Shown piece after piece: positions 6,570 to 13,289 of a stretch of DNA of 28,274 nucleotides (positions within the stretch are counted from its first letter, which is position 1; every line of letters begins with the position of its first letter). The DNA is from Lawsonella sp012842085 (GTDB lineage Bacteria > Actinomycetota > Actinomycetes > Mycobacteriales > Mycobacteriaceae), in the NCBI GenBank assembly GCA_036749735.1, contig DAINXV010000006.1, forward strand, positions 1 through 28,274, in the 5' to 3' direction. A model generated the notes under the pieces. The model was not told where the DNA came from, did not search any database, and saw only the letters and a list, made by a program, of their open reading frames with translations. The position numbers were made by a program, and so were the translations under genes.

Positions 6570-7193
6570 ATGGCAAACACATCCCGACATGCTTCTGGGA
6601 AACGTCCACGCCGCGTCGCAGGCTGGATTATCGCATCGCTTCTTGTAGTAGTTGTGGTGGTTGCTATTACTGTTGCGTGGGCACTCGTCAACAAAAGTGC
6701 CGACACAGTACGGACGGAAGAGGCTATCGAAGACTGTTCAGCAGGGTACGTGACAATCGATATTTGGGCTCCAGAAGATGTCCAGGATTCACTCACTGCC
6801 CTAATTACCGATTATCAAGCCACACTAACAACTGATGGTGGGCTGTGTGCTTCTTTTTCGCTGTCTACACAGCCTTCAAAAGAAGCTTTTGCCCAGATTA
6901 ATGCAAGGAATGCTTTTCTTCCCGGTATCTGGATTGGTGACCAGAAAGATGTGGAGACCGTAAACAAGAAACATTCGAATTACCTGGTGACGAAGCCCGT
7001 TAAGCTGAAAGGCACCAAGTATTCGATTACAACTTTTGATCTTTCTCAGAGCAATCCGGATCTAATGGACGAAGTAACACTCGAACATTCCGAGGAAGCA
7101 ACACAAGCTGCGATTGATGCAGAAACATACATCAAAGAAAAAGGTGTTAAAACAAGTAGTTCGTCTACGACTACTAAAACTCCAGAAAAGTAG
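6570..7193 (+). CDS. membrane-anchored protein with a truncated substrate-binding-like domain
   Basis: The protein is 207 aa. A basic N-terminus (KRPRR) precedes one transmembrane helix (about 17-40, VAGWIIASLLVVVVVVAITV), placing the rest outside the membrane. The extracellular part resembles the first lobe of the actinobacterial 'substrate-binding plus VWA' proteins. It has C56-SAGYVTIDIWAPEDVQDSLTAL, a second cysteine C93 in the GLC segment spaced as in that family (likely disulfide), and LPGIWIGDQKDVETVN, equivalent to the 'PDVWIPDS' motif. The second lobe and any VWA domain are absent. The tail is Ser/Thr/Lys-rich. It is 6 bp behind the CNNM pair and clearly co-transcribed. Ligand and role are unknown. 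Confidence 0.75.
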   Translation: MANTSRHASGKRPRRVAGWIIASLLVVVVVVAITVAWALVNKSADTVRTEEAIEDCSAGYVTIDIWAPEDVQDSLTALITDYQATLTTDGGLCASFSLSTQPSKEAFAQINARNAFLPGIWIGDQKDVETVNKKHSNYLVTKPVKLKGTKYSITTFDLSQSNPDLMDEVTLEHSEEATQAAIDAETYIKEKGVKTSSSSTTTKTPEK

Positions 7194-7212
7194 CGATAAG
7201 AGGAGTCAGCTA

Positions 7213-7779
7213 CTACCCGATTTTACGTTGACGACGTTTTTCACGCATTTCTGCTAATTCATCAACCAGTGGCACAGCGGTATAAGAGTCATCGTCAACT
7301 TTTTCACTCGGGAACTGACTGATAGATCCGGTCAGCTCCTTCATCGTTCCCGATACTGCGATACCGAAAACGCCCTGACCATCTTGAATGAGGTCAAACA
7401 TTTCCTCTGGAGAAGTGCATTCGTAAACAGTCTGACCATCTGACACAAGCGTGACATTCGCCAGATCGGAGATACCTCGCTCCCGCAAGTGTTCTATCGC
7501 GATACGAATATTTTGAAGAGAAATACCTGTGTCGAGGAGTCTTTTTACGATTTTCAACGTAAGAATGTCTTTAAACGAATAGAGACGTTGAGATCCTGAT
7601 CCCTGTGCTTCTCGAATAGACGGCTCGACAAGCCCAGTGCGAGCCCAATAGTCCAGCTGGCGATACGTGATGCCAGCAATTTGGCAGGCTGTTGGCACCC
7701 GGTAGCCGGTACGTTCATCCGGAACAGACTCGTCGGGGAAAAGACCCGGCTGAATAGGGTGTTGAGGATTCTCACTCAT
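7213..7779 (-). CDS. MerR-family regulator, Rv1830/McdR-like
   Basis: This 188-aa transcription factor has an N-terminal winged helix of MerR type: YRVPTACQIAGITYRQLDYWARTGLVEPS at about 26-54, then QRLYSFKDILTLKIVKRLLDTGISLQNIRIAIEHLRERG. A C-terminal domain with no metal-binding cysteines follows. Position and order (garA-ftsR-DUF151-this gene) match Rv1827-Rv1830; Rv1830 has been linked to cell-division control in mycobacteria. ATG at 7779 has a GAGGAAAG site just upstream, while the TTG at 7797 that extends the frame lies beyond that site. It is 213 bp after the DUF151 gene with a dyad in between, so it may have its own promoter. It ends 19 bp from the convergent gene. Confidence 0.88.
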   Translation of the reverse strand: MSENPQHPIQPGLFPDESVPDERTGYRVPTACQIAGITYRQLDYWARTGLVEPSIREAQGSGSQRLYSFKDILTLKIVKRLLDTGISLQNIRIAIEHLRERGISDLANVTLVSDGQTVYECTSPEEMFDLIQDGQGVFGIAVSGTMKELTGSISQFPSEKVDDDSYTAVPLVDELAEMREKRRQRKIG

Positions 7780-7782
7780 TTT

Positions 7783-7790
7783 CTTTCCTC
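7783..7790 (-). promoter_or_regulatory. RBS fixing the start of the McdR-like gene
   Basis: GAGGAAAG on the - strand lies immediately before AAA-ATG (start at 7779). This supports the ATG over the upstream TTG at 7797. Confidence 0.6.
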
Positions 7791-7878
7791 TGCTCAAAGC
7801 GTGTCCAGCTAGATGTCCTAGTGTGAACCAAAGTGGACGTCTCTATAGTAACTCACAGCAATGACATTATGTTATTAA

Positions 7879-7894
7879 AGTAACCAATGTTACT
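7879..7894. promoter_or_regulatory. dyad upstream of the MerR gene, possible operator
   Basis: AGTAAC-CAAT-GTTACT is a perfect inverted repeat with 6-bp arms and a 4-bp spacer, lying about 100 bp upstream of the McdR-like start. MerR proteins bind dyads and often autoregulate. The half-site GTTAC recurs nearby on the - strand (GAGTTAC near 7850). Assignment to this regulator or to FtsR is a guess. Confidence 0.35.
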
Positions 7895-7992
7895 GATGTG
7901 AATTTAAGCCTTCGAGTTTTAGATTATTTAGCGAAATAGCAATTAGCAATACGACACGCCCTAAACCTTCAAGTTGAAGTTGAGACTTTAGT

Positions 7993-8520
7993 TTATTCGG
8001 TATCTTCGCCGTCACTAGAGGAAGAATCGTCCTCATCATCACTGAGAAAATCTTCGGCTGAAATATTGTCCAGTAAGCTTTTAAACTCCTCGACTTCTTC
8101 ATCAGTGATTTTTTCTTGATCAGGATCTTTAAGCTCTATTCCAAACTGCTCTAACAGATTGGATTCAACTGTCAGTTCGCATTTGAGTTTTTGGGACACA
8201 ATCATTCCGTCAGAGGGGCGACAATCAACTGTCACCCCATTGTCAAGAACCATCTCCGCCCAGAAAACACCCTCACGCTCTGCTGTAATACAGACCTCAA
8301 TTATTTCTCGATCTAATTTTTCAATAGCGGAAATGAGAAGATCGTGAGTAAAGGGACGGGGTATTTCTACCTCAGACATAGCCAATGTCAAAAGCTGAGC
8401 TTCGCCTTCCCCAATCCACACAGGAAGACTCAGGTTGCCTTCAGTCTCTGTCAACATCACTATGGGGTCATCTTCCGGAGTATCGGCCTGTATCCCCGCT
8501 ATTTCCACTAAAACTCGCAT
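7993..8520 (-). CDS. bifunctional nuclease family (DUF151) protein
   Basis: This 175-aa protein has a complete DUF151 domain (residues 1-about 130). Recognisable segments are PIVMLTETEGNLSLPVWIGEGEAQLL, RPFTHDLLISAIEKL and VTVDCRPSDGMIVSQK. Members are annotated as bifunctional nucleases, but the role of the mycobacterial orthologue Rv1829 is not established. A very acidic Ser/Asp/Glu tail (DEDDSSSSDGEDTE) ends the protein. The ATG overlaps the ftsR stop by one base (TAATG), so translation is coupled to ftsR. The conserved garA-ftsR-DUF151-merR order suggests a link to growth or division control. Confidence 0.9.
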   Translation of the reverse strand: MRVLVEIAGIQADTPEDDPIVMLTETEGNLSLPVWIGEGEAQLLTLAMSEVEIPRPFTHDLLISAIEKLDREIIEVCITAEREGVFWAEMVLDNGVTVDCRPSDGMIVSQKLKCELTVESNLLEQFGIELKDPDQEKITDEEVEEFKSLLDNISAEDFLSDDEDDSSSSDGEDTE

Positions 8521-9248
8521 TAGTATTGCAGCACATCCCGTAGACGTTGCTTCAGTAATCCTGCCGCCAAATCGCTGACTGAATTCGCCAAAGTACGAGC
8601 CTCTTCAACCGTCTCTTTTTTATGCTCTGCACTTTGTGGCCGGCTATTGGAGGCTCCACTAACACGCTTGACTAAGTCAGCTATCTTCACGATGGCGGAC
8701 TTAAAGGTTTTCAGGTGTCGGGTATCAATGCCTGCGTTATGCAACTCTTTGCAAGCTTGCGCAATGGTGACGTCGTCTTCGACATAAAAACCTGCACCAG
8801 TGGGACGCAAAATGTCAGCATCGATAAGAGCATCCAAAAACTCTGGATCGATTTCTGCTTCTTTGCAAAGTGACCGCTCAGTCAATCGCACGATTGAGAA
8901 ATGAGTAAAGTCTTCCTTGATGTCAGCAGCTGCAACGGGCGTGGCGTTCTGCTCCGCAAGCTCTTCTAATGTCAGTTCACCTGCATCGACCCGCTGTAAT
9001 TGCTCACCTATTACTTTATTGGGAAAGAAATAGTCACGCTGTGCAGTGAGGATATAACGTAACCGCTCAATGTCCGCTTTTGTATAGCGACGATATCCTG
9101 ACGCTGTTCTGTCCGGAGAAATTAGGCCTGCTGATTCCAAAAAACGCAGCTTCGACAACGAAACGTCATCAAATTCACTGCTCAGCAGATCTACAACAGC
9201 TCCGATTGAGAGAGTGCTGTCAGAGGATGGGACGGCGCTCCACGACAT
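8520..9248 (-). CDS. ftsR: MerR-family cell-division regulator FtsR
   Basis: This 242-aa MerR-type regulator is orthologous by position to Rv1828 and to FtsR of C. glutamicum, which activates ftsZ expression. The N-terminal winged helix (about 13-75) reads LSIGAVVDLLSSEFDDVSLSKLRFLESAGLISPDRTASGYRRY followed by ADIERLRYILTAQRD. The C-terminal half contains a second winged-helix-like region (SLCKEAEIDPEFLDALIDADILRPTGAGFYVEDDVTIAQACKEL), characteristic of this subfamily rather than of metal or drug sensors. It starts two bases after the odhI/garA stop and overlaps the DUF151 gene, giving a tight garA-ftsR-DUF151 unit. Confidence 0.9.
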   Translation of the reverse strand: MSWSAVPSSDSTLSIGAVVDLLSSEFDDVSLSKLRFLESAGLISPDRTASGYRRYTKADIERLRYILTAQRDYFFPNKVIGEQLQRVDAGELTLEELAEQNATPVAAADIKEDFTHFSIVRLTERSLCKEAEIDPEFLDALIDADILRPTGAGFYVEDDVTIAQACKELHNAGIDTRHLKTFKSAIVKIADLVKRVSGASNSRPQSAEHKKETVEEARTLANSVSDLAAGLLKQRLRDVLQY

Positions 9249-9250
9249 TA

Positions 9251-9703
9251 TTAGGCACCCCGACGCGGACCAGTCAAAAAGACAAGCCGAAACTTTCCGA
9301 TCTGAACTTCGTCACCATTTGATAGCGAGATCGAGTCAGTTGGTTCTCGATTGACATACGTTCCGTTGAGAGAACCGACATCAGTTACGCTGTACCCGCC
9401 ATCTTTTTTACGGAATTCCGCATGACGACGGGATACTGTCACGTCATCAAGAAAAATATCTGAATCGGGATGACGGCCAGCGGTAGTAACGTCACGATCT
9501 AGCAAGAATCGAGAACCAGCGTTAGGCCCCCTCTTTACGACAAGTAACGCGGATCCACTCGGCAACCCCTCAACCGAAGTAGCTTTGGCAACTGCTGGTT
9601 CAGTGGCCGAAAGATCACTCTCTTTCAGCAACGCAGCACGGAAAACTGAAGTGGTCTCTGAACTAGGCTCCTGGAATGGGTAGTCAGCAGAATTCTCGCT
9701 CAC
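9251..9703 (-). CDS. odhI: FHA-domain regulator OdhI/GarA
   Basis: OdhI (GarA in mycobacteria) is a small cytosolic phosphoprotein. Unphosphorylated, it binds and inhibits 2-oxoglutarate dehydrogenase and alters glutamate metabolism; phosphorylation by PknG releases it. The phospho-acceptor motif ETTSVFR is at residues 16-22. The FHA domain (about 55-140) shows GRHPDSD (76-82), SRRHAEF (91-97) and SLNGTYVN (111-118), all expected phosphothreonine-binding residues. The start is GTG at 9703 with GGGAG five bases upstream. At 150 aa it is of normal length. A 115-bp gap separates it from the phosphatidyltransferase gene, leaving room for a promoter; ftsR follows after 2 bp. Confidence 0.95.
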   Translation of the reverse strand: MSENSADYPFQEPSSETTSVFRAALLKESDLSATEPAVAKATSVEGLPSGSALLVVKRGPNAGSRFLLDRDVTTAGRHPDSDIFLDDVTVSRRHAEFRKKDGGYSVTDVGSLNGTYVNREPTDSISLSNGDEVQIGKFRLVFLTGPRRGA

Positions 9704-9818
9704 TAGTCTCCCTTTCTAAAATGGCTACAACTAAATTAAAAGTCTCAATTCCTTGTTTAAGGATACCCCGGTTCACTAGGTTCGCGCATGGATTGCAGGG
9801 AACCCAAATGCCGCAAAT

Positions 9819-10601
9819 TTAACCGAGAATCTTTTTGTCCTGCGCCCACTTGGCTTTTTGCTCTGGAGTGAGCACTGGAACATTTTTCCATAGCAGGAAA
9901 GCACGGTAGGCATAAAGAACGCCCGTCCACACGTAAAGCCCTACGGCCCACAACAGTACAGCCCAGGATAGTGGCTTTATCCATCCATTCCATGTGACAT
10001 CTAGGTTAGCTAACAAAACTACCGGAAACGCCACCATGAGACTCGCTGTGGCGAGTTTACCCAGGTAAATCACCGACATACGAAGTCCTCGACGCTCATA
10101 GATAGGAACTAGCAACGTCAAGAACACGTCTCTGAAAACTAGTACGCCGACAATTCCCCATGGAAGAAAGCCAACAATTGCCATCGAAATGGGGACGCAT
10201 ACTGTAAGCAAACGATCTGCCGCCGGATCCAGATAGGCGCCAACCTTAGACTCGACATGCCAGAATCGGGCGATCTTGCCATCCGCCCAATCACTAAAGC
10301 CGATGACAAACAAAACAATTAGAGCTGCCGTATAGTCCCGCTCCCCCACTAGTAGCCAGACAAGCACCGGCACTAATAGTAATCTGATCAAGCTGATGAG
10401 GTTGGGAACTGTCACCACTCGAAGCGATGCAGGACTTTCAGGAGCTTCCTCATGCCCTATTTTTCGGAAAGGTAGGTCTGGTGGTTCTGCGACAGCTTTG
10501 TGGCCACCTTGAATAGGTTCAAGATCTACGGCATCACGCCAAATAGCCTGCATACGTTCGGTATCGATGTCGATAATAGGGTCCCGTTTACGCGCCGACA
10601 C
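9819..10601 (-). CDS. CDP-alcohol phosphatidyltransferase (PgsA family)
   Basis: This 260-aa membrane enzyme transfers a phosphatidyl group from CDP-diacylglycerol to an alcohol acceptor, probably in phosphatidylglycerol or cardiolipin synthesis. The catalytic motif D-x2-DG-x2-AR-x8-G-x3-D-x3-D is perfect: it starts at D104 (DWADGKIAR) and ends at GAYLDPAAD. About five to six hydrophobic segments follow VTVPNLISLIRLLLVPVLVWLL. The first 62 residues are hydrophilic and rich in charged residues, an N-terminal extension beyond the usual family start. The GTG start at 10601 with the strong site AAGGAGGT five bases upstream shows the extension is translated. It lies just behind secA2, as with Rv1822 near Rv1821. 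The acceptor cannot be told from sequence. Confidence 0.9.
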   Translation of the reverse strand: MSARKRDPIIDIDTERMQAIWRDAVDLEPIQGGHKAVAEPPDLPFRKIGHEEAPESPASLRVVTVPNLISLIRLLLVPVLVWLLVGERDYTAALIVLFVIGFSDWADGKIARFWHVESKVGAYLDPAADRLLTVCVPISMAIVGFLPWGIVGVLVFRDVFLTLLVPIYERRGLRMSVIYLGKLATASLMVAFPVVLLANLDVTWNGWIKPLSWAVLLWAVGLYVWTGVLYAYRAFLLWKNVPVLTPEQKAKWAQDKKILG

Positions 10602-10674
10602 AGTCCACCTCCTTCATGAAGTTTTGGTGTTATTTATTTTATGTCTACCAAGTTTAGTTCACGCGCTATGTCTT

Positions 10675-12972
10675 TTAACGGAAGACTCCACCCAAACTGG
10701 AGAACCCAGTATCGCCGTCTTCCGCCAGCGGATTGCGGTGAACCATGTAGGTCCATGTGGAGGAAGGTCGCGCCATTCCTGCCTGGTCCAAATCTGGAAG
10801 CCCATGTGACAAGTCAAGTTCAGCAAATGCCTCGATAGCTTTTTTCTCGGCACGGGCAGTGAAATCTTGGAATGCATCGATAGCGATGCGATGGTATTCA
10901 TCGAGCGGATTTTGGCGCCCCAACGCACGAAGGTGAATACTCTCCCGCACGTCGTTCAAATATGCCAAGTGGTCTGCCCAACCTCTATCGAGGTAATAGA
11001 GCATGACAGATCGTGCCAGCTGTTCTGCATCCGCTCGATCCAAATTATTAATAACTTCTTCCCACTTCTCGGGGAGCGCCTCCGCCAAAAATTCAGCCGG
11101 AGCATCAGTTCGCAACAGTTCATCTCGACGCTGCGAAACTATCTTCCGCTGATCTGCTACCAAACGCGAGTAACGCCACGTGTAAGCATGGATATCAAGC
11201 ATCTGGCCTTCCATCACACGTTGTGCATGGTCGATCAGCTTATGAGCCTTCTTGGTGGTGAATTGCCCACTTCGGTCGGTTGCTCCCGACCAGCGTGCGT
11301 CAGGAGCTCCAGCGGCAACAAGATCGTCCTCAACCGATGCGAAGAATACGCTCATTCCGGGGTCACCCTGGCGTCCCGCGCGTCCACGCAGCTGATTATC
11401 AAGCCGTTCAGTGTGGTACCGGGAAGTCCCGATAACGCACAATCCGCCGACTTCGACTACTCGGTCTCGGTCGGCTTCATCGGATCCGCCCAAACGAATA
11501 TCGGTACCGCGACCGGCCATTTGAGTAGATACCGTAATGGCGCCGAATTTTCCTGCTTCGGCAATAACTGCAGCTTCCGCAGCATCATTTTTAGCATTAA
11601 GAACCCGGCACTCTAGCCCCTCAGAGCCCAATAGCTCGGCGAGTTCTTCAGATTCAGCCACGTTTTGGGTACCGACCAAAATAGGTTGGCCTGTTTCATG
11701 TACTTCGCGGATAAACTCCACAATTGCATTTAGTTTGTGTTCAGCAGTGTCATATACGCGATTCGGTTCATCCTTGCGGATGCATGGTTTGTTAGGAGCA
11801 ATCTGCGACACCGAGAGATCATAAAAACGGCGCAGCTGCTCCCCCGCTGCGATAGCGGTACCGGCCATACCACAGACAGTGCTATACCGTCCGATAAGAG
11901 CTTGCACAGTAATGGTGTCGAGAACTTCGCCAGCATCAGAGATGGGCAGGCCTTCTTTCGCTTCGACTGCCGCCTGCAGACCATCCGGCCAGCGTTGCAG
12001 TTCTGCAACTCGGCCACGAGAGGCGTCAATAAGCTTCACTTCGTTATTGCGGACAATGTAGTGCACATCGCGTTGCAACAAGACGTGGGCGTGCAGGGCG
12101 ACGTTTACTTGCACCAAAGTGGTGGAGACGTGTTCGTCGTCGTAGAGATTAATGCCGCCCAGTTGTTTCTCAACGAAACGGGAGCCTTCGTCGGTGAGGA
12201 AAATATTGCGTTTTTCAGCGTCAGTATCAAAGTGACGGTGGGGCTGTAATTGCCGCACAATATCGACAATATCTTCAGAAGGAATTTGGTCATGGGTGGC
12301 GCCCGCTAAGACAAGCGGAACTAAAGCCTCATCCACCAGAACCGAGTCAGCTTCGTCCACAATCACTACATCGGTTTGCGGGGAAAGCAGCTTCTTTTCG
12401 TTGGTCACCAATTGGTCGCGTAACACATCGAAACCGATTTCGTTTACTGGCGCATAGGTGATGTCAGCCGCATAAGCAGCTTCCCGCTCAGCTCTTGTGG
12501 AAGATTCGTTAATCCAGCCCACACGCAGGCCCACCAGGTTGAACAGTGGCTCCATCCATTGTGCGTCACGACGTGCTAGGTAGTCGTTCACACTGATGAC
12601 ATGGACGGCATGGCCTCCGAGTGCATAGCCGATGGCAGCAATTGCGCCAGAGAGAGTTTTACCCTCACCGGTGGCCATCTCCACTACGTCGCCTTCTAGA
12701 AGCCGCAAAGCGCCTTCTAGCTGTACGTCGAACGGGCGCAGTTTAAGTGAGCGATCCGCAGCTTCCCGAATAAGCGCCAAAAATTTGGGATATTCGGGAG
12801 CTTCGTCAGACAGTAAATCCAACTCGTGTGCCGCATCCGCGAATTCGGAGTCGGCGAGGTTAGCCGCCCACTCAGTGAACTGCTCTGCCATCTGAATCTC
12901 AGATTCGGTTTCTTCTTTAATTTTCGAAGTTGAAGCACCGAAGAGTTTCCAGAAACTGCTAAAGCTTTTCAC
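10675..12972 (-). CDS. secA2: accessory preprotein translocase ATPase SecA2
   Basis: SecA2 is the second SecA ATPase of mycobacteria and corynebacteria, which exports a subset of proteins with SecYEG. The protein is 765 aa, shorter than housekeeping SecA1 (about 850-950 aa). Features in order: helicase motif I MATGEGKT (99-106), SVNDYLARRDAQWM, DEAD box VDEADSVLVDEA (from 205), PHRHFDTD in the preprotein cross-linking region, VCGMAGTA, MAGRGTDIRLGG and QLRGRAGRQGDPG in NBD2, and a helical scaffold/wing domain. There is no C-terminal zinc-binding domain, as expected for SecA2. The start is GTG at 12972 with AAGGAG five bases upstream. Position next to pgsA-odhI-ftsR is the conserved corynebacterial/mycobacterial place for secA2, which supports the assignment over SecA1. 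Confidence 0.95.
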   Translation of the reverse strand: MKSFSSFWKLFGASTSKIKEETESEIQMAEQFTEWAANLADSEFADAAHELDLLSDEAPEYPKFLALIREAADRSLKLRPFDVQLEGALRLLEGDVVEMATGEGKTLSGAIAAIGYALGGHAVHVISVNDYLARRDAQWMEPLFNLVGLRVGWINESSTRAEREAAYAADITYAPVNEIGFDVLRDQLVTNEKKLLSPQTDVVIVDEADSVLVDEALVPLVLAGATHDQIPSEDIVDIVRQLQPHRHFDTDAEKRNIFLTDEGSRFVEKQLGGINLYDDEHVSTTLVQVNVALHAHVLLQRDVHYIVRNNEVKLIDASRGRVAELQRWPDGLQAAVEAKEGLPISDAGEVLDTITVQALIGRYSTVCGMAGTAIAAGEQLRRFYDLSVSQIAPNKPCIRKDEPNRVYDTAEHKLNAIVEFIREVHETGQPILVGTQNVAESEELAELLGSEGLECRVLNAKNDAAEAAVIAEAGKFGAITVSTQMAGRGTDIRLGGSDEADRDRVVEVGGLCVIGTSRYHTERLDNQLRGRAGRQGDPGMSVFFASVEDDLVAAGAPDARWSGATDRSGQFTTKKAHKLIDHAQRVMEGQMLDIHAYTWRYSRLVADQRKIVSQRRDELLRTDAPAEFLAEALPEKWEEVINNLDRADAEQLARSVMLYYLDRGWADHLAYLNDVRESIHLRALGRQNPLDEYHRIAIDAFQDFTARAEKKAIEAFAELDLSHGLPDLDQAGMARPSSTWTYMVHRNPLAEDGDTGFSSLGGVFR

Positions 12973-13096
12973 TGATACTCCTTTTTAATGGTTGATGAGC
13001 ACCATCCAAGAATGGAACAGTACGTTAAATCAGATAGTCTAAGTCTACCGACGAGCCAGCTAAAATACATTTCGAGAATACAATCTAAAATATGTG

Positions 13097-13126
13097 AAAG
13101 CCGGTTGGTCATCACCAACCGGCTTT
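13097..13126 (-). terminator. terminator of tRNA-Pro
   Basis: A perfect 13-bp stem (arms 13097-13109 and 13114-13126; AAAGCCGGTTGGT and its complement) with a 4-nt loop begins four bases after the tRNA 3' end. The trailing T tract on the - strand is weak (TTT then CACATATTTTAG). It lies between the tRNA and secA2 and probably separates the two transcripts. Confidence 0.75.
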
Positions 13127-13129
13127 CCG

Positions 13130-13203
<74 letters not shown>

Positions 13204-13268
13204 TCCGCTATCTAAGACAGCTTCTCTACTCTATAACGTAAAGTTAAGAAGTTACTAATCACCCAGCT

Positions 13269-13289
13269 AAGAGCTATTTTTTAGCTCTT
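13269..13289. repeat. palindrome spanning the cmk-der stop codon
   Basis: The arms AAGAGCTA and TAGCTCTT (8 bp) flank a loop of five T on the + strand. The - strand stop TAG of cmk-der (13274-13276) lies inside one arm. No T tract follows on the - strand, so it is not a standard terminator. Confidence 0.4.

Noticed and set aside
7189..7214. Inverted repeat AGTAGC...GCTACT between the convergent genes at 7193 and 7213, considered as a terminator
   Set aside because: There are only 6-bp arms with a 14-nt loop and no T tract on either strand; too weak to call.
10867..11616. Plus-strand open frame of 249 codons opposite secA2
   Set aside because: The minus strand encodes intact SecA2 motifs throughout this interval. 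The + strand product shows no domain, and no RBS or promoter stands out.
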